Below, piece after piece: positions 35,566 through 44,664 of a stretch of 64,000 nt of DNA (its first letter is position 1; each line of letters begins with the position of its first letter). The stretch spans positions 62,001-126,000 of the forward strand of contig CANSDP010000001.1 in the NCBI GenBank assembly GCA_947645675.1, read 5' to 3'. Below the pieces are notes generated by a model. That model was not told the DNA's origin and searched no databases. It saw only the letters and a program-made list of their open reading frames with translations. A program made the position numbers and the translations under genes. This DNA is from an uncultured Bacillota bacterium. GTDB taxonomy: Bacteria; Bacillota; Clostridia; Oscillospirales; Oscillospiraceae.

Positions 35566-38500
35566 TTATGTCATGATATCGTTCAGAGTCTGGAGCAGCT
35601 TTTTGATGTCGATGGGCTTGGAGATGTGCCCATTCATCCCGGCCCGGAGGGCGTCCCGCCGGTCCTCCTCGAAGGCGTTGGCGGTCATGGCCAGGATGGG
35701 GACGGAGGCCAGCTCCCGATTTTCCAGGTCGCGGATGGCCCGAGTGGCGGTATAGCCGTTCATAATGGGCATTTGAACATCCATCAGCACCAGGTTGTAA
35801 TACCCGGGGCGGGACGCCTTGAGCATATCCACAGCGATCCGCCCGTTGGAGGCCACCTCCACAGTGAAGCCCGCCTCGGTGAGGATAGCGGTGGCAATCT
35901 CCTGGTTGAGCTCGTTGTCCTCCGCCAGAAGGATGCGGCCGGTGTGGCGCGCCTTGGGGAGTTGGACGGGTTCGGCCTCCTGCTCCACATTGGCGATGGC
36001 GTGGAGACAGGCCCGCAGCTCGGACATGAACAGGGGCTTGCTGCAAAAGGCGGTGACGCCGGCCTCACGGGCCTCGTCCTCGATGTCCTCAATGTCGTAG
36101 GCGCTGAGGACGATAATAGGAGCGGCTCCTCCCGTCTCCTTTTGAATCCGCCGGGCCACCTCGATGCCGTTCATGTCGGGGATGAGCCAGTCGATGATGT
36201 AGACGCCGTAGCTGTCCTCCCGCATGACGGCCTGACGGGTGCGCAGGACGGCCTCCTTGCCCGACAGGGTCCACTCCGCCCGCATCCCGAACTGCTGGAG
36301 CATATAGGACACGCTGTCACAGGTGTTGAAATCGTCGTCCACCACCAGAGCCCGGCAATTCCGAAGCTCGGGGATGATCTGGACCTCCTTGGGGCCGGTG
36401 TGGAGGCGGAAGTTGAACCGGACAGTGAACTCAGAGCCCGCGCCCTGCTCGCTGTGGACATGGATGGTGCCGTTCATCATGTCCACGATGTGCTTGGTGA
36501 TGGCCATGCCCAGGCCGGTGCCCTGAATGCCGCTGATGGTGGAGTTGCGCTCCCGCTCGAAGGGCTCGAAGATATGGGCGACAAATTCCTCGCTCATGCC
36601 GATGCCGGTATCCTTGATGCTGAATTCATAGGTGGCGCTGCCCTCCGGCGCGCCGGGGCGCTGGGCGATGCGCATGCTGACGGTGCCGCCCGCGCCGGTG
36701 TATTTGATGGCGTTGCTCAGAAGGTTCAGGAGGACCTGATTGAGCCGCAGCTTGTCGCAGTAGACGTCCTCATCCAGCACGTTTACCGTATCGACGAAAA
36801 ACTCCAGCTGCTTGGCCTGGATATCGGCCTGAATGATGCTGCGCAGGCCGTGGAGGATATCCGGGAGGCTGCACAGGGCCTCGTCCAGGTGCATTTTGCC
36901 GCTTTCAATGCGGCTCATGTCTAAAACGTCGTTAATCAGGCTGACCAGATGGTTGCCTGAGGTGAGGATTTTTTTCAAATATTCGCCCACCTGCTCCTTG
37001 TTGTCCAGGTGAGTGAGGGCCAGGGTGGTGAAGCCTACGATGGCGTTCATGGGGGTGCGGATGTCGTGGGACATGTTGGACAGGAAGGTGCTCTTGGCCC
37101 GGCTGGCCTGGTTGGCCTGGGTGAGGGCGTTTTTCAGGATGGTGGTCTTTTCCAGCTCCCGGCGGGTCTCGTCGTCCACATTGCGGAAGCCCAGGACCAC
37201 CGACCGGTTGTCCTCCCAGAGTCCGGCCCGGACGGCCTTCATCTGGAAGAATTTCAGCTCCTCGTCATGGAGGGTGCGGTAGTTGACGGTGTAGGAGGGG
37301 CTGTCAATGAGGGAGCGGTCCAGCTCCTCCGGGGAGAGGGCCTTGCGCAGCTGTTCCCGGTCCTCCGGGTGGACGCACTGGTCAATGTAGCTGCTCAGGC
37401 TTTCGGTAACGGAGGACTGGCCGGTGAAGAGCTGCTCCAGAACGCCCGACTCGCTGTCGTAGACCCGGAGGACGCCTCCCGCGCCGGTGTCCAGGTTGTA
37501 GTAGCACACCAGGCTGAAATCAATGCTCAGCGCCTGGACCAGCTCGGACTGGCGGCGCTCAAACTCGGTGCGCTCCTGCTGCTCCCGCAGCTTCTGGGCG
37601 GTGCAGTCCAGAAGGAAGCGCTGGTACACCAGCTCCCCGTCCTCCTCCAGAAGCTTGATATTGCCCATGATGTGCAGGACTGTACCGTCGGTATGCCGGA
37701 CCCGATACTCCAGGTTGACGCTGTCCCCCGGCTTTTCCAGGGAGCGAATGCAGTCCTGAAGCCGTTCCTGGTCATCCTCAAGAACGCTGGAGGCGATCAT
37801 CTGGAAGCCGTCGTCCTCCAGCTCCTCCCGAGAGGTGTAGCCCAGGAGGGAGAGGGCGGCCCGGTTGATGCTGAGAATGCGGGAGCCGTCCAAAGAGTGG
37901 GTGAGCACGCCGCAGTCCATGGTGGTGAACAGCCGTTCCAGGGCCTGGCTCTTCTGGAGGATCTCCGCCTCATAGGCCCGCTCCTGAGTAATGTCGATGC
38001 CCACGCCTACCGTGCCCATCACGGAGCCGTCCAGATCGTAGAGCGGAGATTTGTAAGTAGTGAGGGTCCGCATCCCCTCGCCGGTCTGGATGACCTCCTC
38101 GGCGACGCAGGTCTGTTCGGTCTCCATGACGATCCGCTCCGACTCGATACAGGCCGGGTCGTCCTGCTCCACATCCCAGATGTAGGCGTGGCCCTGGCCC
38201 TGGACCTGATCCTTGGTCTTGTTGACCGTGCGGCAGAAGCTGTCGTTTACCTTCTCATGGATGCCGTCCTTGGTTTTATACCAGATCAGGTTGGGCACGC
38301 TGTTGATGGTGGCGTCCAGAAAATGCTCCGACTGCCAAAGGTCCCGGCTCTGCTTATAGCCCTGCTGCCACCGCAGGAAGCGGAACCTTAAAAGCTCCTC
38401 CGACATGGGCACGGTCCAAACGTCGCTGAGGCGGGGCAGACTGTCCTCCAGAAGGGGGAGGTGCTCCGGGGCGGCCATCAGAATAATCTGCGCGCCGTCC

Positions 38501-38715
38501 TGCTTGGCCTCCAGAAGGGAGGGCAGGACGGCATATCCGCCCGGTCCCCGGAGGTCGGCCAGAATAACGTCAGCCCGGCCTGCCAGGGACAGGTCCGGTT
38601 GACTGCTCTCGGTAAAGCTGTGGGCAAAATGACGGAAAGGGGGCATTCCCTTCAGCGCTTCGGCGTCGGACCGGTCCAGCCCCACCATATAAATATGGAC
38701 AAAACAATGGTACAT
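35566..38715 (-). CDS. Hybrid sensor histidine kinase with PAS domains and two receiver domains
   Basis: About 1049 aa. I prefer ATG 38715 (MYHCFVHIYMVGLDRS, with AAGGA 11 nt before); the track's 38895 start crosses the promoter dyad. Order: REC-like or pseudo-receiver N-terminal region, three PAS-type domains, a HisKA box with FLSNMSHDIRTPMNAIVGF (phospho-His), HATPase_c with N and G boxes (NLLSNAIKYT, GTGLGMAI), then two receivers with IIDWLIPDMNG and VLMDVQMPIMNG (phospho-Asp). No membrane helix, so a cytoplasmic sensor. No partner regulator is adjacent; output is unknown. Confidence 0.88.
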   Translation of the reverse strand: MYHCFVHIYMVGLDRSDAEALKGMPPFRHFAHSFTESSQPDLSLAGRADVILADLRGPGGYAVLPSLLEAKQDGAQIILMAAPEHLPLLEDSLPRLSDVWTVPMSEELLRFRFLRWQQGYKQSRDLWQSEHFLDATINSVPNLIWYKTKDGIHEKVNDSFCRTVNKTKDQVQGQGHAYIWDVEQDDPACIESERIVMETEQTCVAEEVIQTGEGMRTLTTYKSPLYDLDGSVMGTVGVGIDITQERAYEAEILQKSQALERLFTTMDCGVLTHSLDGSRILSINRAALSLLGYTSREELEDDGFQMIASSVLEDDQERLQDCIRSLEKPGDSVNLEYRVRHTDGTVLHIMGNIKLLEEDGELVYQRFLLDCTAQKLREQQERTEFERRQSELVQALSIDFSLVCYYNLDTGAGGVLRVYDSESGVLEQLFTGQSSVTESLSSYIDQCVHPEDREQLRKALSPEELDRSLIDSPSYTVNYRTLHDEELKFFQMKAVRAGLWEDNRSVVLGFRNVDDETRRELEKTTILKNALTQANQASRAKSTFLSNMSHDIRTPMNAIVGFTTLALTHLDNKEQVGEYLKKILTSGNHLVSLINDVLDMSRIESGKMHLDEALCSLPDILHGLRSIIQADIQAKQLEFFVDTVNVLDEDVYCDKLRLNQVLLNLLSNAIKYTGAGGTVSMRIAQRPGAPEGSATYEFSIKDTGIGMSEEFVAHIFEPFERERNSTISGIQGTGLGMAITKHIVDMMNGTIHVHSEQGAGSEFTVRFNFRLHTGPKEVQIIPELRNCRALVVDDDFNTCDSVSYMLQQFGMRAEWTLSGKEAVLRTRQAVMREDSYGVYIIDWLIPDMNGIEVARRIQKETGGAAPIIVLSAYDIEDIEDEAREAGVTAFCSKPLFMSELRACLHAIANVEQEAEPVQLPKARHTGRILLAEDNELNQEIATAILTEAGFTVEVASNGRIAVDMLKASRPGYYNLVLMDVQMPIMNGYTATRAIRDLENRELASVPILAMTANAFEEDRRDALRAGMNGHISKPIDIKKLLQTLNDIMT

Positions 38716-38769
38716 AATCAAACACATCCTTATTCCGGCCCCTGGGGACCAGGACAGAGTGATCCATAC

Positions 38770-38788
38770 TATAGTGTGGTTCACTATA
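38770..38788. promoter_or_regulatory. Palindromic operator-like site upstream of the histidine kinase gene
   Basis: TATAGTG-TGGTT-CACTATA, a perfect 7-bp-arm dyad. On the minus strand it overlaps a TATAGT -10-like box, so a bound repressor would block kinase transcription. Confidence 0.5.
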
Positions 38789-38949
38789 ACATAAGTAAAG
38801 GAGTAATGCAAGACCAGAGTGGCTAAAAGGCAAGGAAAATCAGGGGCCAACCGCCCCGGAGATGGGAAAGAAGAGGGGAAAGGGCCATAGTGCAAAATAA
38901 TAGTTTTGGCGACAGGTCAAAATACGGCAAAATTTTTTCAAGATAGGTA

Positions 38950-38978
38950 TTGAATTTTGCTTTCATTTATGGTATCAT
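38950..38978 (+). promoter_or_regulatory. SigmaA promoter of the SH3b protein gene
   Basis: TTGAAT, 17-bp spacer, TATCAT, 75 nt before ATG 39053; AAGGAGG ribosome site at 39038. Confidence 0.75.
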
Positions 38979-39052
38979 CTCGTTGTGTAAAAGGGCGGGA
39001 CCTTTTACGAGCAACTTTACACACCTATTTAAATCTAAGGAGGAAAACAAGC

Positions 39053-40288
39053 ATGAAACTGAGAAAGACCCTCAGCACCCTGCTGGCTGCCGCTCTGATG
39101 TGCGGCATGCTCAGCATCCCTGCCATGGCTGCCTCTCCGGAGAAGATCACTGGCGGTACCTACTACAACACTATCGACCTGTCCACCGCTCTGAATGAGG
39201 GCACCGCCGTTCTGGGCACCTATCACAGCAACGAGGCTGCCCGTCCTGTCCGCATCTACACCGTGCAGGCCGGCACCACTCTGACCGTGACCGGCGACCA
39301 CTACATCACCGTTCACCCTGTCACCCTGCTGCCCGACGGCACCTATGAGTTCAAGTCCCTGGTTGGCAACAGCAATGACCCCGCCCTGAAGGACCAGAGC
39401 GAGCTGTGGCGCAGCTGGACCTGGTACACCGGTCCCGCCGACACTGTCGTGAACAATCGTTTCAGCTCCGTCGTTCTGAACAACAGCCACGCTGGTACCT
39501 GGATGCTCCAGGGCACCGACGTCATCCTGAAGGTTCTCCCCGTCCAGGTCGTTGACCAAGGCAACACCATCAGCGTTTACCAGGTTACCAGCCGGAACGG
39601 CCTGAACGTCCGCGCTGGCGCTGGCACCAACTTCGCCAAGGTCGGCTTCATGACCTACGGCACCCGTTTTGAGGTTGTTACCGCTACTGTCGCCAACGGC
39701 TGGGGCCAGCTGACCAACGGCAACTGGGTCTGGCTCGGCGGTGCTAGGTTCATCCAGTACAAGGGCTCCTGCGGCGTCATCGGCCGTCAGCAGGCTGTCT
39801 GGACCGCTGCCAACACCTACCGCGTTGTCGCTAACACCCTGTCCATCCACGACGGTCCCGCCGCCGGCCACGCTGTCGTCGGTTCCATCGCTAAGGGCAG
39901 CCTGGTCAATGTCACCGAGTACTACGGTGAGGACTGGGGCTACCTGGCCAATGGCGCCGGTTGGATCAACCTGGGCACCAACGGCAACAGCGCCAACGTT
40001 CAGTTCGCTGAGATCAAGTATGCCTCCAACATCGGCAACGAGATCATTGCCCCCGCTGGCACTCACGTTCAGGCTCGCCTGTTCGTCGCTTGCTCCGACG
40101 GCATCATGCCCATCCGCGCTTACAAGACCGCTGACAGCGTTGTGATCGGCTACCTGTTCAACCAGGCTGACGGCTCCGCTGTGGATCTGGTCGCTGTTGA
40201 CAACGACTGGGGCCAGCTGGCCAATGGCATGGGCTGGATCTACCTGCCCGGCGCCGGCACCGTCGTCGCTGGTGACCGTCTCGCCTAA
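39053..40288 (+). CDS. Secreted SH3b-domain protein, probably abundant
   Basis: 411 aa from ATG 39053 (AAGGAGG upstream); the track's 38957 start is rejected. Signal peptide MKLRKTLSTLLAAALMCGML with cleavage after AMA. At least three SH3b-like modules (NGLNVRAGAGTNFAKVGFM, NTLSIHDGPAAGHAVVGSI, a third near the C-terminus), each ending in a W-G-x-L-x-N-G motif, which bind cell-wall peptides. No catalytic domain. Codons use much more GCT/GTT than neighbouring genes, which suggests high expression. Probably a structural cell-surface protein. Confidence 0.8.
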   Translation: MKLRKTLSTLLAAALMCGMLSIPAMAASPEKITGGTYYNTIDLSTALNEGTAVLGTYHSNEAARPVRIYTVQAGTTLTVTGDHYITVHPVTLLPDGTYEFKSLVGNSNDPALKDQSELWRSWTWYTGPADTVVNNRFSSVVLNNSHAGTWMLQGTDVILKVLPVQVVDQGNTISVYQVTSRNGLNVRAGAGTNFAKVGFMTYGTRFEVVTATVANGWGQLTNGNWVWLGGARFIQYKGSCGVIGRQQAVWTAANTYRVVANTLSIHDGPAAGHAVVGSIAKGSLVNVTEYYGEDWGYLANGAGWINLGTNGNSANVQFAEIKYASNIGNEIIAPAGTHVQARLFVACSDGIMPIRAYKTADSVVIGYLFNQADGSAVDLVAVDNDWGQLANGMGWIYLPGAGTVVAGDRLA

Positions 40289-40316
40289 TTGTTCCCTGAC
40301 CTAATTTGAAAGGCCA

Positions 40317-40360
40317 ATTTAGTTTAGTTTAATTCCTTTTAAAAGGTCCCAACCAAACCA
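40317..40360 (+). repeat. TTTAG/CCAAA repeat pair around a perfect palindrome
   Basis: TTTAGTTTAGTTT and AACCAAACCAAACC flank the 12-bp palindrome CCTTTTAAAAGG (40335-40346). The repeats can pair with each other apart from A-C mismatches, extending a long 3' structure ahead of the terminator. Confidence 0.55.
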
Positions 40361-40362
40361 AA

Positions 40363-40400
40363 CCAAACTCCCCGCCGGCTTATGCCGGTGGGGAGTTTGG
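40363..40400 (+). terminator. Terminator of the SH3b gene
   Basis: CCAAACTCCCCGCCGGC-TTAT-GCCGGTGGGGAGTTTGG, 17-bp stem with one G-T wobble. Confidence 0.8.
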
Positions 40401-40436
40401 CTTATCTCCGGATTTACCATTTCTTTCCGCAGATGA

Positions 40437-40465
40437 TTGACAGTCCGCAGTCCTGGCACTATAAT
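40437..40465 (+). promoter_or_regulatory. Perfect consensus sigmaA promoter
   Basis: TTGACA, 17-bp spacer, TATAAT, 30 nt before the hydrolase ATG at 40495. Confidence 0.92.
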
Positions 40466-40494
40466 AGACGTAAAGTAAACGGAGGAGGCGGATT

Positions 40495-41013
40495 ATGCGC
40501 AAGATATTACTGGTTATTGACATGCAGAACGACTTCATCAACGGCACTCTGGGTACCCCCGAGGCGGAAGCCATCGTGGACCGGGTGGCCAGGCTGATCG
40601 AGACCTACCCGTCCCAGAACGTGATTGCTACCCGGGACACCCATGCTGAAAACTATCTGGAGACCCAGGAGGGCCGCAATCTGCCCGTCACTCACTGCGT
40701 CAAAGGGACTCCAGGCTGGGAGCTCCATCCCAAGATCGCCGCCGCCTTCCGGAAAGCTGACGTGATTGACAAGCCCTCCTTCGGCTCCAAGGAGCTGGCC
40801 GAGCGTCTGCGTCTGATGGCAGAGGAGGAGCTGGACATCTCGCTGGTGGGCCTGTGTACCGACATCTGCGTAGTCTCTAACGCCCTGCTGGTGAAGGCCT
40901 TCCTGCCGGAAACCCCCGTTCATGTGATCGCCTCCTGCTGCGCTGGAGTGACCCCCGAGAGTCACCAGGCCGCTCTGAACACCATGCGGATGTGCCAGAT
41001 TCACATCCAGTAA
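40495..41013 (+). CDS. Isochorismatase-family cysteine hydrolase (nicotinamidase-like)
   Basis: 172 aa. Catalytic triad visible: Asp in VIDMQNDFINGTLG, Lys in HCVKGTPGWEL, Cys in GLCTDICVVS. The metal-site region is RDTHAENY. Nicotinamidases (PncA) share this layout and convert nicotinamide to nicotinate for NAD salvage; related enzymes act on other amides, so the substrate is not certain. Single-gene unit with its own consensus promoter and terminator. Confidence 0.85.
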   Translation: MRKILLVIDMQNDFINGTLGTPEAEAIVDRVARLIETYPSQNVIATRDTHAENYLETQEGRNLPVTHCVKGTPGWELHPKIAAAFRKADVIDKPSFGSKELAERLRLMAEEELDISLVGLCTDICVVSNALLVKAFLPETPVHVIASCCAGVTPESHQAALNTMRMCQIHIQ

Positions 41014-41014
41014 A

Positions 41015-41046
41015 AAACGCCCTGTACCGTGCGGTACAGGGCGTTT
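41015..41046. terminator. Bidirectional terminator
   Basis: AAACGCCCTGTACC-GTGC-GGTACAGGGCGTTT between convergent genes. Confidence 0.88.
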
Positions 41047-41050
41047 CCCG

Positions 41051-41977
41051 TTATGTGGCCTTGACCCGGTGGCCCTGCCGCCTTCTCTGTTGGCCTCGTA
41101 CCACTACATAGACCATCATGATTACCGTGATAGCATAGGGAATGATGTTGGTCAGATCGGAGCTGATGTAGTCCTGGAGCCGCAGGCCAATGGCATCGAA
41201 GAAGCCAAACATGAGAGCGGCCAGATAGGCCTTACTCGGATTGGCGGCGCTGAAAATCACGCAGGCAAAGGCAATGTATCCCCGGGAGTTAGCCATATTT
41301 TCGGCAAACGTGCCCTGGAGCTGCCCCAGAGACAGGTGGGCCCCGGCCAGTCCGCAGAGGATACCGCACAGAATGCTGGCCAGCCATTTCATTTTCTCCG
41401 GTTGAATCCCAGCGGTGCGCAGGGTTTCCGGCTTTTCGCCAGCCGCCCGGAGCCAGAAGCCGTAGGGCGTCCGATAGACAAAGACCCACGCGGCGAGGAC
41501 CAGAAGCCAGGTCAGGTAAATGAATAGGGAGTTGTCGTTGAACACCGCCCCAAGGAAGGGGACCCGGTCCAGAAGCGGGATGTGGATGGTGGGGAGAGCG
41601 GGGTTGCCCTTGGTGCCCGCGGTACCGAAGATGGATCGGGAGAGGAAGGAGGTCAGCCCCAGGGCGAAGGTGTTGAGAGCGGTGCCGATGATGAACTCGT
41701 CCGAGCGGAACTGAACGGTGAACAGGGCGAAGAAGAGCCCCACCAGAACGCCCATAGCCAGCACCATCAGGATGCCCATTCCGGCGGACTGGAACATATA
41801 GCTGCCCCAAACCCCGAAAAAGGCCCCCATGAGGATCATGCCATCCATGCCGATGTTCATAATGCCGGCGTGCTCCGTCATTGCGCCGCCCAGGGCGGCC
41901 AGGGCCACCGGGGTAGCGCTGCGGAGCATCTGGTTAAAGGTGCCGGGGGAAAGAATGCTGCTGAGAATGTCATCCAT
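41051..41977 (-). CDS. Nucleoside ABC transporter permease 2 (BMP-type system)
   Basis: 308 aa from the ATG of MDDILSSILSPGTFNQML; the longer track start runs far into the preceding gene. Overlaps the upstream permease by 8 nt. About eight hydrophobic helices; family motifs MTEHAGIMNIGMDGMILMG and ANSRGYIAFACVIFSAANPS. Together with the next permease it forms the channel of a BmpA/PnrA-associated importer, usually for purine nucleosides. Confidence 0.92.
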   Translation of the reverse strand: MDDILSSILSPGTFNQMLRSATPVALAALGGAMTEHAGIMNIGMDGMILMGAFFGVWGSYMFQSAGMGILMVLAMGVLVGLFFALFTVQFRSDEFIIGTALNTFALGLTSFLSRSIFGTAGTKGNPALPTIHIPLLDRVPFLGAVFNDNSLFIYLTWLLVLAAWVFVYRTPYGFWLRAAGEKPETLRTAGIQPEKMKWLASILCGILCGLAGAHLSLGQLQGTFAENMANSRGYIAFACVIFSAANPSKAYLAALMFGFFDAIGLRLQDYISSDLTNIIPYAITVIMMVYVVVRGQQRRRQGHRVKAT

Positions 41978-43058
41978 GGGACTGCTCCTCCTTTCGCGCC
42001 AGAGCGGCCCGGGCTTTTTTCCGCTGGGCCCCTGCCTGAACCGAAGTGAAAATACCATTTTCAGCGGCCATAAAAAAGATAATGACCGTCTGAATGATGA
42101 GATAAATTTGGTTGGGCACCCCGGCGGACAACTCCATGCCCTGGGCTCCGATCTTCAAAATGGCGAAGAAGAAGGACAGGAGGATGACCGTCACCGGGTC
42201 ATAGCGGGCGATCATCGCCACGGTGAGGCCTTCAAAATAGTACTGATTGCTGATGCTGCTGCGGTAGAGGTGCTCCACGCCGTAGACCCGGAACATGCCC
42301 ACCAGGCCGCACATAGCTCCGGAAATCAGCATACAGAGGATCACGATTTTGTCCGTTTTGATGCCGGAGAAGAAAGCGAACCGGGGATTCTGACCGGTGA
42401 GCTTCATCTCAAAGCCCACGGCGGTTTTCTGCATGATGTACCAGGTGAGAAAGGCCATCACGGCGGCGATCAGAATGGCAGTGGACAGGTTGGAGCTGGG
42501 AATGAGGGTGGTGAACCAGTACTGGGGGTCCAGCTGCCCCGTGGCGGCCACCATATTTCGGTTGGGATTCTTCCAGGGCCCCTTGGCCAGAAACTGGCAG
42601 AAGCTGGCGGCGATGGTGTTCAGCATGATGGTGGTAATGACCTCGTTGACCTTGACCTTCACCTTCAGCACGCCGGGGATGAGGGCGTAGAACCCGCCCA
42701 CTGCCATAGCGGCCAGGGCGGCGCAGGGTAGGACAAGCCACTTGCTCTGTCCGTTCATCACCACCCCCACCTGACAGGCAGCAATGGCGCCCAGAAGCAG
42801 CTGGCCCTCTCCGCCCACGTTGAAGATGCCAACCCGAGAGCCCAGCACGCAGGCCAAGCCGCAGATACACAGCACCATGGCGTACTCCAGAAAATCCCCC
42901 ACGTGCCGGACGTTGGAAAAGGCGCCGTCCACCATGGCGGCGTAGGCCTGGACGGGATTGAAGCCGGCCACGGCCAAAATCACCGCGCCGATGGCGAAGG
43001 CCAGCAGGACGCTGAGGGCCAGACTGGCGAAATAGCTCCCTTTGTCCCGGTTTTTCAT
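41970..43058 (-). CDS. Nucleoside ABC transporter permease 1 (BMP-type system)
   Basis: 362 aa, about nine membrane helices. Family motifs: LACVLGSRVGIFNVGGEGQLLLGA, KVKVNEVITTIMLNTIAA. Starts 4 nt inside the end of the ATPase gene (overlap ATGA) and overlaps permease 2, so the three are translated together. Confidence 0.92.
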   Translation of the reverse strand: MKNRDKGSYFASLALSVLLAFAIGAVILAVAGFNPVQAYAAMVDGAFSNVRHVGDFLEYAMVLCICGLACVLGSRVGIFNVGGEGQLLLGAIAACQVGVVMNGQSKWLVLPCAALAAMAVGGFYALIPGVLKVKVKVNEVITTIMLNTIAASFCQFLAKGPWKNPNRNMVAATGQLDPQYWFTTLIPSSNLSTAILIAAVMAFLTWYIMQKTAVGFEMKLTGQNPRFAFFSGIKTDKIVILCMLISGAMCGLVGMFRVYGVEHLYRSSISNQYYFEGLTVAMIARYDPVTVILLSFFFAILKIGAQGMELSAGVPNQIYLIIQTVIIFFMAAENGIFTSVQAGAQRKKARAALARKEEQSHG

Positions 43059-44602
43059 GTAGATTCCCCCTCTCCCTGGCGGGTGCCGGTCATGCGGAAG
43101 CCGATCTCCTCCTTGGAGAAGGAGGTAAATTCTCCGGTGATCCGGCCCTCATAGATAGTGATAATGCGGTCGGACAGGCGGAATACCTCGTCCAGGTCGG
43201 CGGAGCAGAGCAGGATGGCGCAGCCCTGATTCCGCTTTTCGATAATGCGGGTGTGGATGAACTCAATGGCCCCCACGTCTACTCCCCGGGTGGGCTGAGC
43301 GATGACCAGCACGGGGGTGTCGAAGGAAAATTCCCGGGCAATGACCACCTTCTGCATGTTGCCGCCGGACAGGTCGCCCACGGTGGCGTCGATGCCCGCC
43401 CCCCGCATGTCGAACCGGTCGTAAATCTCCTGGGCGTAGCGCTGGATGGTGGAGGTGCGCTGGTGGAAGCCGAAGGCGTTGAAGCGGCCCTCCCGGTGCT
43501 TGCCGGTGAGGAGGTTGTGGGAGACAGAGGCGGACCGGCTGACGCCGGTGGACAGGCGGTCCTCGGGCACATGGGCCAGCCCCACCGCCCGAATGTCCCC
43601 TGGGGAGCGCCCGGTCACGTCCTGCCCCCGGACGGTGATCCGCCCTGACTCCGGGGCCCGCATGCCGGTGATGGCCTCCAGAAGCTCGCTCTGGCCGTTG
43701 CCCTCGATGGCGGCGATGCCCAGAATCTCCCCAGCCCGGACCGAGAGGGACAGGCCGTTTACCGCCTTCAGTCCCCGGTTGTCCCGGACCACCAGGTCGT
43801 CCACCCGGATCAGCTCCTCGCCGGGGGAGCCCGTCTTTTGCAGCTGGTCGTAGAGGACGGGGCGGCCCACCATCATGGAGGCCAGCTGCTTTTCGTCCAC
43901 CTCGCTGGTGTTTTTCACCCCCACCAGCCTCCCCTTCCGCATGACGCCCACCCGGTCGGAGATAGCCATAACCTCATAGAGCTTGTGGGTGATGATGATG
44001 ACCGTCATGCTCCGCTCCTTCACCACACGGCGGATGACGGCGAAGAGCTCGTCGGTCTCCTGGGGAGTGAGGACAGCGGTGGGCTCATCCAAAATGAGGA
44101 TCTCGGCCCCTCGGAAGAGGGTCTTTAAGATCTCCACCCGCTGCTGCAGGCCCACGCCCAGCTCCTCGACCGGGGCGGAGGGGTCCACTACCAGGCCGTA
44201 TTCCTCCACCAGGGCCTGGGTCAGGGCCTCGGCCTTGGCGTTGTCGAAGAGGAAGCGGGCCCTGCGGGGCTCCCGGCTCATGACGATGTTCTGGGCCACC
44301 GTGAAGGAGGGCACCAGCATGAAGTGCTGGTGGACCATGCCCACCCCCAGGCCGATGGCTGTTTTGGGGTCGAACCGCTCCACCTCTCTGCCCTGGATAA
44401 AGACCCTGCCGTCAGTGGGGGTGTTGATGCCGTAGAGGATGTTCATCAGCGTGCTCTTGCCCGCGCCGTTCTCCCCCACCAGGGCGAATACCTCGCCCCG
44501 CTGGATCTCCAGGGAGACGTCGTCGTTGGCCAGCACGCCGGGGAAAGCCATGCTGATGTGTTCAAATTTTACTGCTGTATCCCGCAACGCGGTCCACCTC
44601 AT
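43055..44602 (-). CDS. Nucleoside ABC transporter ATP-binding protein (double ATPase)
   Basis: 515 aa with two ABC domains. The first has GENGAGKST, QQRVEILK (signature) and ILILDEPTAVL. The second is degenerate, as in this family: Walker A region GIAAIEGNGQSELLEA, signature LSGGNMQKVVIAREF, Walker B PVLVIAQPTRGVD. It powers the two permeases. The ATG at 44602 lacks a good ribosome site; TTG 44587, with AGGTGG 6 nt before, may be the true start. Confidence 0.92.
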   Translation of the reverse strand: MRWTALRDTAVKFEHISMAFPGVLANDDVSLEIQRGEVFALVGENGAGKSTLMNILYGINTPTDGRVFIQGREVERFDPKTAIGLGVGMVHQHFMLVPSFTVAQNIVMSREPRRARFLFDNAKAEALTQALVEEYGLVVDPSAPVEELGVGLQQRVEILKTLFRGAEILILDEPTAVLTPQETDELFAVIRRVVKERSMTVIIITHKLYEVMAISDRVGVMRKGRLVGVKNTSEVDEKQLASMMVGRPVLYDQLQKTGSPGEELIRVDDLVVRDNRGLKAVNGLSLSVRAGEILGIAAIEGNGQSELLEAITGMRAPESGRITVRGQDVTGRSPGDIRAVGLAHVPEDRLSTGVSRSASVSHNLLTGKHREGRFNAFGFHQRTSTIQRYAQEIYDRFDMRGAGIDATVGDLSGGNMQKVVIAREFSFDTPVLVIAQPTRGVDVGAIEFIHTRIIEKRNQGCAILLCSADLDEVFRLSDRIITIYEGRITGEFTSFSKEEIGFRMTGTRQGEGEST

Positions 44603-44619
44603 TTCTTTTATAGGAATAA

Positions 44620-44652
44620 AAAGGGCGTGACATGGGAGGTGTCACGCCCTTT
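44620..44652 (-). terminator. Intra-operon terminator/attenuator after the BMP lipoprotein gene
   Basis: Minus strand: AAAGGGCGTGACA / TGTCACGCCCTTT followed by TTTATT. Partial read-through would give more binding protein than ATPase and permeases. Confidence 0.8.
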
Positions 44653-44664
44653 GCACACAGCGGT

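Noticed and set aside
37009-38391. 460-aa plus-strand ORF opposite the histidine kinase
   Set aside because: Shadow of a well-supported gene; no signal, motif or ribosome site.
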